Shown: piece by piece, positions 46,079 through 54,640 of the stretch | How positions within the stretch are numbered: position 1 is the stretch's first letter | Layout: each line of letters begins with the position of its first letter | Assembly: GCF_001678945.1 (NCBI RefSeq) | Contig: NZ_CP015124.1 | Location: 2,518,001-2,582,000 of the forward strand | DNA from: Phaeobacter gallaeciensis | GTDB taxonomy: Bacteria; Pseudomonadota; Alphaproteobacteria; Rhodobacterales; Rhodobacteraceae | Length of the DNA stretch: 64,000 nt | Direction of reading: 5' to 3' | Made by a program: the position numbers and the translations under genes | The notes under the pieces: generated by a model | The model's database searches: none | The model's input: the letters and a program-made list of their open reading frames with translations, nothing else | What the model was told of the DNA's origin: nothing

Positions 46079-46248
46079 TTGCGCGACCGCACGTAGGCCA
46101 GAGCGGCAGCGCCGCCAACGGTGAGTGCGGCCAGGATCACGGGCAGCCAGCTTTCCGAGCCGTGCGGATGCAGGTGTGCCCCTCCATGGGCCAGAGCCGG
46201 ACCAGCGGTGAGCGCGATGGCGGATGCGAGAGCGGGCAGGTGTTTCAT
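46075..46248 (-). CDS. 57-aa secreted or membrane His-rich protein between ureA and ureB
   Basis: ATG 46248. Residues 1-20 form a signal peptide (cleavage after ALA), followed by the metal-binding-like [12 protein letters not shown] and a single membrane helix (about 34-52) ending in RSRK. So a small inner-membrane protein exposing four His to the periplasm. Not a known urease accessory protein. Coupled to ureB by ATGA, hence part of the operon. A role in nickel capture at the membrane is inference only. Too small for family assignment by eye. Confidence 0.75.
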   Translation of the reverse strand: MKHLPALASAIALTAGPALAHGGAHLHPHGSESWLPVILAALTVGGAAALAYVRSRK

Positions 46249-46268
46249 GCTGTTTCTCCTGTCGGGTG

Positions 46269-46571
46269 TTATCGGATCGGGTTGTGGACGGTCACCAGCT
46301 TGGTGCCATCGGGAAAGGTTGCTTCGACCTGAACCTCGTGGATCATTTCGGGCACGCCCTCCATGCATTGATCGCGTGAGACGACGGCGGCGCCGGCCTC
46401 CATCATCTCGGCAACCGGGCGCCCGTCGCGGGCCCCTTCGACCACCGCATCGGTGATCAGGGCGATGGCTTCGGGGTGGTTCAGCTTGACGCCGCGCGCC
46501 AGGCGCTTGCGGGCAACTTCGGCGGCCATGGCCACCAGCAGCTTGTCTTTTTCACGGGGGGTCAGGTTCAT
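46269..46571 (-). CDS. ureA: Urease gamma subunit
   Basis: 100 aa. [27 protein letters not shown] and [22 protein letters not shown] are invariant UreA blocks; the C-terminus [19 protein letters not shown] is complete. Smallest subunit of the nickel urease. Located 18 nt after ureD. Confidence 0.97.
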   Translation of the reverse strand: MNLTPREKDKLLVAMAAEVARKRLARGVKLNHPEAIALITDAVVEGARDGRPVAEMMEAGAAVVSRDQCMEGVPEMIHEVQVEATFPDGTKLVTVHNPIR

Positions 46572-46589
46572 CGGCTCACAGTCTCTCTG

Positions 46590-47456
46590 TCACAGTCTCC
46601 AGGCACGCGGCAGGCCATCGGGCAGCAAGCGGTCCAGAATGGGAACAAGGGTTTGGCGCAGGTCGAAGCCATCCGCTGCCAGCAGCCGCAGCACCAGCAG
46701 ATCCTTGGCCAGCAGCGACACGCCACCGGTGCCCGGCAGCATCGCGCGCAGCGGCTCCAGCCAGCTTTCGGCGCGGGGATGGGCCAGGACCAGCGCTGCC
46801 ATGGCGCGGGCGCCCCCGGCCACGGCAGGGCGGTCCAGGGTGGCGGCGATGTCATCGCGCAGCTCGACCCCGTCATAATAGATCATCTGCCCGTCGCGGC
46901 GGATCTCTACCCGGTCGCTGAACCGGGCCGAGGTCAGCGCCTCGCCCATGGCGATGCGGCCAAAGACGACGGGTTCGACCATCAGAAACCGGGCGTCGGC
47001 GGCCAGATCCACGCGCAGGCGGCGGGCAAAGCGGCTGCCGTTGAACAGGATGGTTTCCTGCGGCAGCCAGTTGAGGCGCGCGCCTGCGGCGACCTCAAGT
47101 CGGGTTTCCATGCGTCCGGTCTCGCCGGGCTGGGCGCGATAAGCGCGTTCGGCGGCCTGGGTGGTGACCGTCAGGCGGCTGTTGTCCAGCGCGGCGGCCG
47201 CAACCGAGAACCGATCACCGCCGGTGATTCCGCCTGCCGTATTGACCATCACCGCCTCGGGGTGCGGGCGGCCCTGCGGAAACAGCAGCTTCATCGCCCC
47301 GGCCTGATGCAGATCCTTCAGGCGCACCGCACCGTCCTTGTGGTGGACCGAGACCCGCGCGCGGCCCACGGCGCGTGGCTGCGCGGTCGGAACCGGGGTG
47401 GCGGTCTGGCGCGATATGATGGCGGCCTCGGTGATCTTTGACACTCCCTGACGCAT
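46590..47456 (-). CDS. ureD: Urease accessory protein UreD (UreH)
   Basis: 288 aa from ATG 47456. UreD hallmarks: ARVSVHHKDGAVRLKDLHQAGAMKLLFP, VMVNTAGGITGGDRF, TTQAAERAYRA and WLPQETILFNGSRF. It binds apo-urease and recruits UreF/UreG for nickel insertion. No good Shine-Dalgarno precedes the ATG, and the frame is open a further 39 codons, but that extension is not UreD-like and runs into the promoter region. First gene of the leftward urease operon. Confidence 0.93.
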   Translation of the reverse strand: MRQGVSKITEAAIISRQTATPVPTAQPRAVGRARVSVHHKDGAVRLKDLHQAGAMKLLFPQGRPHPEAVMVNTAGGITGGDRFSVAAAALDNSRLTVTTQAAERAYRAQPGETGRMETRLEVAAGARLNWLPQETILFNGSRFARRLRVDLAADARFLMVEPVVFGRIAMGEALTSARFSDRVEIRRDGQMIYYDGVELRDDIAATLDRPAVAGGARAMAALVLAHPRAESWLEPLRAMLPGTGGVSLLAKDLLVLRLLAADGFDLRQTLVPILDRLLPDGLPRAWRL

Positions 47457-47837
47457 GGCGGAACGCTGTCGTCTGCCCCAAAGAGTGCGCTTTGCCGGGC
47501 GCAATGACCATTTTGCAGGCGCTAAAAGGGCGGAGCGCCAGCATTCAGGATCAAAAAATGGGCGATCCCGCAAAAGGTCGCCTGCTTTTTGTGCATTTGG
47601 GGATTCCGCAGGGATGCGCCGCGGCTAGCGTTTGCCAAGTTTGCCGCGGTGCAGAAACCTGAGTGAGGCCGAGGCGCAAGACCTGCATCGGCTGTGGGAG
47701 TGTGGCGGCCATACGAATTGGACCTCGGTTAGACCGCCACACGATTTGCAACAACAGTTGCGGGGCTGACCTAGTGCTGCCGCCCTTCTTTCGCAAGGGA
47801 AGAGATGGCACGGGCCTGACCCTGTCTGGAGGGAAGT
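47457..47837. promoter_or_regulatory. 381-bp divergent control region between ureD and urtA
   Basis: No credible gene. Notable elements: on the + strand a GGCGATCC/GGTCGCC stem with TGCTTTTT after it (47561-47590), and widely spaced inverted repeats GTGTGGCGG / CCGCCACAC (47700-47708, 47734-47742; centres 34 bp apart). Both the urease and Urt operons must be controlled from here, most likely by nitrogen status. I could not find a convincing NtrC site or sigma-54 promoter by eye. Confidence 0.6.
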
Positions 47838-49118
47838 ATGAGTTTCTTGAATAAAACTGCGGCCAGCGTGCTGGCACTGGGCCTGAGCGCAAGCGCCGGT
47901 CTTGCTGAGGATTGCACCATCAAGGTGGGCGTTCTGCACTCGCTGTCCGGCACCATGGCGATTTCCGAAACCACGCTGAAGGACACCATGCTGATGCTGG
48001 TGGCCGATCAAAACGAAAAAGGCGGCCTTCTGGGTTGCGAACTGGAAGCAGTCGTTGTTGACCCAGCTTCCGACTGGCCGCTGTTTGCCGAAAAGGCGCG
48101 CGAGCTGCTGACCGTGCATGATGTGGACGTGATTTTTGGCAACTGGACCTCCGTGAGCCGTAAATCCGTCCTGCCCGTCATCGAAGAGCTGAACGGCCTG
48201 CTGTTCTACCCGGTCCAGTACGAGGGCGAGGAAAGCTCGAAAAACGTCTTTTACACCGGCGCTGCGCCGAACCAGCAGGCGATCCCGGCCACGGACTATT
48301 TCCTTGAGGAACTGGGCGTCGAGAAATTCGCGCTGCTGGGCACCGACTATGTCTACCCGCGCACGACCAACAACATCCTTGAAAGCTATCTCAAGGGCAA
48401 AGGCATCGCCGACAGCGATATCTTCGTGAACTATACGCCCTTTGGCCATTCCGACTGGTCCAAGATCGTCGCCGACGTGGTGGCGCTTGGCGCCGACGGT
48501 AAAAAGGTCGGTGTGATCTCCACCATCAACGGCGACGCCAACATCGGTTTCTACAAGGAACTGGCAGCGGCAGGCATTTCCGCCGATGACATCCCGGTCG
48601 TGGCCTTCTCGGTGGGTGAGGAAGAACTCTCGGGTCTGGATACCTCGAACCTGGTCGGCCACCTTGCGGCCTGGAACTACTTCCAGTCGGCGGACACCGA
48701 AGCCAACGAAGCCTTCGTCGCCAAGTGGAAAGAGCTGATGGGCGAAGAGCGCGTCACCAATGACCCGATGGAAGCGCATTATATCGGCTTTAACATGTGG
48801 GCGAACGCCGTGACCGAAGCAGGCAGCGCTGATGTCGATGCCGTGCGCGCCGCCATGTACGGGCAGGAATTCCCGAACCTGACCGGCGGCACCGCCGTGA
48901 TGCTGCCGAACCACCATCTGGCCAAGCCGGTGCTGATCGGTGAAATCCAGGAGGACGGCCAGTTCGACATCATCTCCGCCACCGATCCGGTGCCGGGCGA
49001 TGCATGGACCGACTTCCTGCCGGAATCGGCGGTTCTGAAGTCCGACTGGAAGGATCTGGGCTGCGGTATGTACAACACCGAAACCGAGACCTGCGTTCAG
49101 ACGCTTTCGAACTACTGA
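47838..49118 (+). CDS. urtA: Urea ABC transporter substrate-binding protein
   Basis: 426 aa. Signal peptide 1-23 (cleavage after GLA), then a type I periplasmic binding protein of the amide/urea class: IKVGVLHSLSGTMAISE, WPLFAEKARELL, FYPVQYEGEESSKNVFYTGAAPNQQ and GHLAAWNYFQSADT match UrtA closely. AGGGAAG before the ATG gives a strong start. First gene of urtABCDE; a large hairpin follows it. Confidence 0.95.
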   Translation: MSFLNKTAASVLALGLSASAGLAEDCTIKVGVLHSLSGTMAISETTLKDTMLMLVADQNEKGGLLGCELEAVVVDPASDWPLFAEKARELLTVHDVDVIFGNWTSVSRKSVLPVIEELNGLLFYPVQYEGEESSKNVFYTGAAPNQQAIPATDYFLEELGVEKFALLGTDYVYPRTTNNILESYLKGKGIADSDIFVNYTPFGHSDWSKIVADVVALGADGKKVGVISTINGDANIGFYKELAAAGISADDIPVVAFSVGEEELSGLDTSNLVGHLAAWNYFQSADTEANEAFVAKWKELMGEERVTNDPMEAHYIGFNMWANAVTEAGSADVDAVRAAMYGQEFPNLTGGTAVMLPNHHLAKPVLIGEIQEDGQFDIISATDPVPGDAWTDFLPESAVLKSDWKDLGCGMYNTETETCVQTLSNY

Positions 49119-49141
49119 TCTTCTTACCCTTGAAGACAGAG

Positions 49142-49176
49142 TCGCGGCGGGGGCCCTTGTTGGGTTCCCGCCGCGG
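49142..49176 (+). promoter_or_regulatory. Long hairpin between urtA and urtB
   Basis: A 13-bp stem (left arm GCGGCGGGGGCCC, with two G-U pairs in RNA) around TTGTT, extendable by two pairs, starts 24 nt after the urtA stop. With no T-run, it fits a stabiliser of the urtA 3' end or a partial terminator that keeps binding protein above permease levels. Confidence 0.6.
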
Positions 49177-49244
49177 CAGACGCGCCGCGCGGCCTGCCCA
49201 TGTGGGTCACGCAAGGCGGATCTTTCAGAGCGGATCTCAACGAT

Positions 49245-51209
49245 ATGAAACGACTATTCCTTGCGTGCCTCGCGCTGTTCTGCGCGTGTCAGATCGCCCT
49301 TGCCCAGACCCCGGCGGGGGACGGGCCGCTGCAGCAGCTGCTGCAGGAAAACCGGGCGCTGATCGAGAAAAGTTCCCGCACCTCCATCGGACCGGTGATC
49401 GCCGCGATCGCCGACAGTGGCCTGCCGCAGGCCCGCGGGTTCCTGGAGGCCTGGCAGAACAAGGACATCTGGCAACGCAAAGAGGACGGTTTGTTCTTCG
49501 TGGGCGAGGAAGTCGCCAAACGGACCTATGCCCTCAGCAGCCCGGATGACGGCACTCTTGCCGGAGAATATCCCAAGAAAGAATTGAAACAGCTGAAACC
49601 CAACAGTGGCGTGCGGGCGCTGATCGCCACCGCGCTGGTGCAGTTCCAACTGAGCGACCCTGACCCTGCCACCCGCGCCGAGGGACTGCTGGCCATCGAA
49701 CGCGCCCCCGGCGCCGATCTGCTGGCGCCGCTGCGCGCCTCGATCCCGGGGGAGGAGGATCCGGCGCTGAAGGCCCGCAAGACTCGGCTGGAGCGGCTTT
49801 TGACCATCGCCTATGGTGCCGATGAGGCAGAGCGGATCGACGCGATCAAAGGTGTCTCAAACGATCTCAGCGTCGATGTGCGCGCCGCCCTCAATCCGCT
49901 GGTGGCGGTTACTGTGGAGGTTGCCGAGGAGCTGCCCGAGGACCGCAATATCACCCGCACCCTGACGCCCGGCGAAGATGGTATATCCCGCAACGACGCC
50001 TATGACATGTTGGTTACCGCTGGCCACGTGCCCGCGCGCACCACTGCCGATGCCCTGCGCCAGACCCTCGCCGAGCATATCGAGGGTGGACGCGTCGCGG
50101 GCGTGCCGCTGGCGCAGCTGTCAAACGAGATGATCCGGCAAAAGGTATACGACAGCCTCGCCTCGGACGGGAAGGTGGACCCTTTCGTGGGCGAAGAGAC
50201 GATTACCATCGCCCTCAGCCATTATGTGTTCTTTGAAACCTACGCCGAACCCTCTGCCGCCGTGACCGATGCCGCCGAACAGGCGCTGGAGACGATCGGC
50301 ACCAAGGTTGCGCTCAACCAGGCGGTGGATCTGGGGCTGGATGCGGTCTCGCTCGCCTCGATCTATTTCCTTGCGGCTATCGGGCTTGCCATCACATTTG
50401 GCCTGATGGGGGTCATCAACATGGCCCATGGCGAGTTCATCATGATGGGCGCCTACACGGGTTATGTGGTGCAGCAGATCATTCCCAATCATACGGTTTC
50501 GATCCTTGTCGCCATCCCGCTGGCTTTTGCGGTGACATTTGCCGCCGGTGTCGCGATGGAGCGGCTGGTGATCCGGCATCTCTATAACCGCCCGCTTGAG
50601 ACCCTGCTGGCGACCTTCGGGATTTCCATCGCTTTGCAGCAGCTGGCCAAGAACATTTTCGGCACGCAGGCCCGCCCCTTGACGGCGCCCGGTTGGCTAG
50701 ATGGGGCCTGGATGATCAACGACGTGGTGTCGATCAGCTATATCCGCATCGCGATCTTCGTACTGGCGCTGATCTTTCTGGCGCTGTTCCTCTTCATCAT
50801 GCGGCGCACGCGGCTGGGGCTTGAGACCCGCGCGGTGACGCAGAACCCGCGCATGGCGTCGTCGATGGGGATCAATCCGGGACGGGTGAACATGCTGACC
50901 TTTGGTCTGGGATCGGGCATTGCCGGGATCGCGGGTGTCGCCATTGGGTTGTTCGCCAAGGTCACGTCGGAACTTGGACAGGATTACATCGTGCAAAGCT
51001 TCATGACCGTGGTCGTGGGCGGTGTCGGCAATATCTTCGGCACCCTGGCCGGTGCGGCGATGATCGGCTCCCTGCAAAAGGGGATCGAGTGGCTGAACCC
51101 ATCCAACACGCTGGCGGCGCAGACCTACATGATCATCTTCATCATCATCTTCATTCAGTTCCGCCCACGAGGGATCATCGCCCTCAAGGGCCGCGCGGCG
51201 GGGGATTGA
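49245..51209 (+). CDS. urtB: Urea ABC transporter permease UrtB
   Basis: 654 aa. Signal-like N-terminus (residues 1-21), a long helical, HEAT-like extracytoplasmic region to about 350, then a LivH-type permease with about eight membrane helices (IYFLAAIGLAITFGLMGVINMAHGEFIMMGAY, SFMTVVVGGVGNIFGT). The large N-terminal domain is normal for UrtB and separates it from ordinary amino-acid LivH. ATG 49245 has only a weak GCGGA. Confidence 0.94.
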   Translation: MKRLFLACLALFCACQIALAQTPAGDGPLQQLLQENRALIEKSSRTSIGPVIAAIADSGLPQARGFLEAWQNKDIWQRKEDGLFFVGEEVAKRTYALSSPDDGTLAGEYPKKELKQLKPNSGVRALIATALVQFQLSDPDPATRAEGLLAIERAPGADLLAPLRASIPGEEDPALKARKTRLERLLTIAYGADEAERIDAIKGVSNDLSVDVRAALNPLVAVTVEVAEELPEDRNITRTLTPGEDGISRNDAYDMLVTAGHVPARTTADALRQTLAEHIEGGRVAGVPLAQLSNEMIRQKVYDSLASDGKVDPFVGEETITIALSHYVFFETYAEPSAAVTDAAEQALETIGTKVALNQAVDLGLDAVSLASIYFLAAIGLAITFGLMGVINMAHGEFIMMGAYTGYVVQQIIPNHTVSILVAIPLAFAVTFAAGVAMERLVIRHLYNRPLETLLATFGISIALQQLAKNIFGTQARPLTAPGWLDGAWMINDVVSISYIRIAIFVLALIFLALFLFIMRRTRLGLETRAVTQNPRMASSMGINPGRVNMLTFGLGSGIAGIAGVAIGLFAKVTSELGQDYIVQSFMTVVVGGVGNIFGTLAGAAMIGSLQKGIEWLNPSNTLAAQTYMIIFIIIFIQFRPRGIIALKGRAAGD

Positions 51210-51212
51210 CCC

Positions 51213-52379
51213 ATGCGACAGTCATTCATTGCAAAGAACCCTTCGGTTCTGGTCTTCCTGTCTATCCTCGCGCTGTTCACCCTCTTGGTGACTGTGTTTG
51301 CCGAAGGGCCGGGGGCTGGGCTGATCCCGACGAGTTTTGTGAAAACACTGGGCAAGACCCTGTGCCTGTGTCTGATCGCCATCGCGATGGATCTGATCTG
51401 GGGCTACACCGGTATCCTTTCGCTGGGCCATTTCGCCTTCTTCGGGCTTGGTGGCTACATGATCGGCATGTGGCTGATGTATGAACGCACCCGCCTGATC
51501 GTCACCGAGGCGCTGGCGCAGGGCGACATCCCCCCGACCGAGGCCGAGGTGGTCGATGGCATCGGCAGCCAGATCTTCGGCGTGGTCGGCAGCAGCGAAT
51601 TCCCCGTGGTCTGGATGTTCGCCGACAGTCTGGTGCTGCAACTGATGCTGGTGGTGCTGGTGCCGGGCATTCTGGCGGCCATCTTTGGCTGGCTCGCCTT
51701 CCGCAGCCGGGTCACGGGTGTCTATCTCTCGATCCTGACGCAGGCGATGACGCTGGCGCTGGCGCTTTACCTCTTTCAGAACGATTCCGGCCTGCGCGGC
51801 AACAATGGTCTGTCGGGCCTGCAAAACCTGCCGGGTGTCGAGGCACCGCAGGCAGAGGTCTCGATGTGGTTCTTCTGGGCCTCGGCGCTGGCACTGGGTC
51901 TTGGCTATATGCTGGCGGCCTGGGTGGTCTCGGGCAAGTTCGGATCGGTCATTCGCGGCATCCGCGACAACGAGGCCCGCGTGCGTTTCCTTGGCTACCC
52001 GGTTGAGACCTTCAAACTGGCGGTGTTCACCCTCACTGCCTGCATCGCCGCCATCGCGGGCGCGCTTTATTATCCGCAGGCGGGCATCATCAACCCGGCG
52101 GAAATGGCCCCCGTTGCCTCGATCTATCTGGCGGTCTGGGTCGCCATCGGCGGGCGCGGGCGGCTTTACGGCGCGGTGATCGGTGCGGCCTTCGTTTCGC
52201 TTGTGTCCACATGGTTCACCGGCGGGCAGGCGCCTGACATTCCGCTGGGATTCTACACCATCAAATGGGTCGACTGGTGGCAGGTGATCCTAGGCCTCTC
52301 CTTCGTTCTGGTGACGCTGTTCGCGCCCAAGGGCATCGGCGGCCTCTTTGACCTCTTGCAGCGAAAGGACCGGACATGA
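51213..52379 (+). CDS. urtC: Urea ABC transporter permease UrtC
   Basis: 388 aa LivM-type permease with about ten membrane helices. Family segments: MDLIWGYTGILSLGHFAFFGLGGYMIGMWLM near residue 50 and FVSLVSTWFTGGQAPDI near the C-terminus. Pairs with UrtB. Starts 3 nt after the urtB stop and overlaps urtD by 4 nt. Confidence 0.95.
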   Translation: MRQSFIAKNPSVLVFLSILALFTLLVTVFAEGPGAGLIPTSFVKTLGKTLCLCLIAIAMDLIWGYTGILSLGHFAFFGLGGYMIGMWLMYERTRLIVTEALAQGDIPPTEAEVVDGIGSQIFGVVGSSEFPVVWMFADSLVLQLMLVVLVPGILAAIFGWLAFRSRVTGVYLSILTQAMTLALALYLFQNDSGLRGNNGLSGLQNLPGVEAPQAEVSMWFFWASALALGLGYMLAAWVVSGKFGSVIRGIRDNEARVRFLGYPVETFKLAVFTLTACIAAIAGALYYPQAGIINPAEMAPVASIYLAVWVAIGGRGRLYGAVIGAAFVSLVSTWFTGGQAPDIPLGFYTIKWVDWWQVILGLSFVLVTLFAPKGIGGLFDLLQRKDRT

Positions 52380-53116
52380 GCACCCTTCTCGAAGTCTCCG
52401 GCGTCTCCGTCAGCTTTGACGGGTTCAAGGCGATCAACAACCTGTCGTTCCAGATCGCCGAGGCCGAGCTGCGCGCGGTGATCGGTCCCAACGGCGCGGG
52501 CAAGACCACCTTCATGGATATCGTCACCGGCAAGACAAAACCGGACGAGGGCCGGGTGATCTGGGGCGAGAAATCCCTGTCCCTTCTCGATATGGACGAG
52601 GCGCAGATCGCGCGGCAGGGGATCGGGCGCAAGTTCCAGAAACCCACGGTGTTCGAGGACCAGTCGGTGCGCGACAACCTGATGATGGCCCTGAAAAAGG
52701 ACCGCTGGGTGATCGCGGTGCTGCTGTTTCGCGCCTCAGACGCCGACACTGCGCGGGTCGAGGAACTGGCGGCAGAGGTTGGCCTTGCGGACCAGCTGGA
52801 CCGGATCGCCGGAGAGCTGTCCCACGGCCAGAAGCAGTGGCTCGAGATCGGCATGCTTCTGGCGCAGGAGCCGCGGCTTTTGTTGGTGGATGAACCGGCG
52901 GCGGGCATGACGCCGGAGGAACGCGAACATACCACTGATCTGCTGGTGGAGGCGGCCAAGACCCGCGCCGTGGTCGTCGTCGAACACGATATGGAGTTCG
53001 TGCGGCGCCTCAATTGCAAGGTCACGGTGCTGCACGAGGGCGCGGTGCTGGCCGAAGGGGGATTGGATCACGTGACCTCCGATCCCGAAGTCATCGATGT
53101 TTATCTGGGGCGCTGA
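52376..53116 (+). CDS. urtD: Urea ABC transporter ATPase UrtD
   Basis: 246 aa LivG-type ATPase. Walker A GPNGAGKTTF (about residues 38-47), signature LSHGQKQWLEIGMLL, Walker B RLLLVDEPAAGMT, and a His switch in VVVVEHDMEFV. The LSHGQKQWLE signature is typical of UrtD rather than amino-acid LivG. Confidence 0.95.
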   Translation: MSTLLEVSGVSVSFDGFKAINNLSFQIAEAELRAVIGPNGAGKTTFMDIVTGKTKPDEGRVIWGEKSLSLLDMDEAQIARQGIGRKFQKPTVFEDQSVRDNLMMALKKDRWVIAVLLFRASDADTARVEELAAEVGLADQLDRIAGELSHGQKQWLEIGMLLAQEPRLLLVDEPAAGMTPEEREHTTDLLVEAAKTRAVVVVEHDMEFVRRLNCKVTVLHEGAVLAEGGLDHVTSDPEVIDVYLGR

Positions 53117-53119
53117 GCG

Positions 53120-53815
53120 ATGCTGGATCTGAAAGATATCACCCTCCACTATGGCCGCAGCCGCATCCTGAATGGCATTTCCATGCAGGCCGATCTGGGC
53201 GAGGTCACCTGCGTGATGGGCTGCAATGGCGTCGGCAAGACCAGCCTGATGAAGGCGGTCACCGGCACCCACCCGCGGTCGGGCGGCACCATGACGTTTG
53301 ACGGGCAGGAAATCGGCGTGGTGCCTGCGCATCAACTGGCGCGTGCGGGCATCGCCTATGTACCGCAGGGGCGCGATATCTTCCCGCTTCTGACGGTGAA
53401 GGAGAACCTTGAGACGGGCTTTGCCTGTCTGCCGAAGGAAGAGCATTTCATCCCTGACCACATTTATGAGCTGTTCCCGATCCTGAAGGATTTCCTGGCC
53501 CGGCGCGGTGGCGACCTGTCCGGCGGGCAGCAACAGCAGCTGGCCATTGCCCGGGCCCTGATCACCAAGCCGAAACTCTTGGTGCTCGACGAGCCGACCG
53601 AGGGTATCCAGCCCAATATCATCAAGCAGATCGGCGAGGTCATCAAACTCCTGCGCACGCAGGGCGACATGGCGATCATCCTGGTCGAGCAGTTCTTCGA
53701 TTTCGCCTATGAGCTGGCCGACCGCTTCGTGGTCCTGCGCCGGGGCGAGGTGGTGCTGGAGGGCCGCAAGGGCGCGGTCGAGCGTGACGCCCTTCTGGAG
53801 GGGGTTTCGGTCTGA
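53120..53815 (+). CDS. urtE: Urea ABC transporter ATPase UrtE
   Basis: 231 aa LivF-type ATPase. Walker A GCNGVGKTSLMKA, signature LSGGQQQQLAIARAL, Walker B LLVLDEPTEGIQPNI. Ends the urt operon. It is convergent with hmuV, with only 24 bp between stop codons and no evident hairpin, so read-through is possible. Confidence 0.95.
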   Translation: MLDLKDITLHYGRSRILNGISMQADLGEVTCVMGCNGVGKTSLMKAVTGTHPRSGGTMTFDGQEIGVVPAHQLARAGIAYVPQGRDIFPLLTVKENLETGFACLPKEEHFIPDHIYELFPILKDFLARRGGDLSGGQQQQLAIARALITKPKLLVLDEPTEGIQPNIIKQIGEVIKLLRTQGDMAIILVEQFFDFAYELADRFVVLRRGEVVLEGRKGAVERDALLEGVSV

Positions 53816-53839
53816 CCTGTTCTTGGCGGGGCCTTGCTC

Positions 53840-54628
53840 TCAGGCGAAAACCGGCGCCTTTCGCGCCTGTGGCAGCAGGAAGGGCATGCCGACGGGTGGG
53901 GTGGTATTGACCGGCACCGGGCAGCCATAAACCTCAGCCAGCGCCTGATCCGTCAGCACCTCTGCCGGGGAACCCGTGGCCGCGATGCGGCCGGCCTGCA
54001 TCAGCACCACGTGATCGGCGAACATGGCGGTGAGGTTCAGATCGTGCATTACTGCAACCACGCCGCCGCCCTGCGCCGCATAGCGCCGCGCCAGATCCAT
54101 CACCGTGAACTGATGGCCGATATCAAGGCTCGCCACCGGTTCATCCAGGATCAGCCAGCGCGGGGTGCCATCGACCACTGGCTGCCAGACCTGCGTCAGA
54201 ACGCGGGCCAGTTGCACGCGCTGCTGCTCGCCCCCTGACAGGTCCTGATAATACCGTCCGGCAAACCCTCCCAGATCCACCGCTTCCAGCGCCTGCATCG
54301 GCAGGTCGGTTTCGCCCGCCGACAGACCGGCGCTGAGCCCCAGCCGCACGATCTCCAGCACGGTAAAGGGAAAGGCGATGCTGGTGCTTTGCGGCTGTAC
54401 CGCGCGGATCGCGGCCAGCTCCCAGGGTTTCAGTGTGGTGGTGTCCTGCCCATTGAGCAGCACCCGGCCTGTATGCGCGATCTCGCCTGTCATGGCGCGC
54501 AGAAGCGTGGTCTTGCCCGAGCCATTGGGGCCGACGATGGCGGTGACGCGTCCCGGTTCAGCGGCAAAATCCACCCCGTGCAGGATGGTGCGGCTTCCCA
54601 GCTTTACGGTGATGTCAAAGGCTTGCAT
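53840..54628 (-). CDS. hmuV: Haem ABC transporter ATP-binding protein HmuV
   Basis: 262 aa from ATG 54628 (MQAFDITVKLGSRT); a TTG four codons earlier, directly after the hmuU stop, is possible. Walker A GPNGSGKTTLL, signature LSGGEQQRVQLARVL, Walker B WLILDEPVASLD. FecE/BtuD-type ATPase powering haem import through HmuU. Last gene of hmuSTUV. Confidence 0.92.
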   Translation of the reverse strand: MQAFDITVKLGSRTILHGVDFAAEPGRVTAIVGPNGSGKTTLLRAMTGEIAHTGRVLLNGQDTTTLKPWELAAIRAVQPQSTSIAFPFTVLEIVRLGLSAGLSAGETDLPMQALEAVDLGGFAGRYYQDLSGGEQQRVQLARVLTQVWQPVVDGTPRWLILDEPVASLDIGHQFTVMDLARRYAAQGGGVVAVMHDLNLTAMFADHVVLMQAGRIAATGSPAEVLTDQALAEVYGCPVPVNTTPPVGMPFLLPQARKAPVFA

Positions 54629-54640
54629 GTCTCTGTCCAA

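Noticed and set aside
47457-47837. NtrC sites or a sigma-54 promoter for urease/urt
   Set aside because: TGGCAC at about 47807 lacks a TTGC element at the right spacing, and no convincing GCAC-N5-GTGC-type site was seen.
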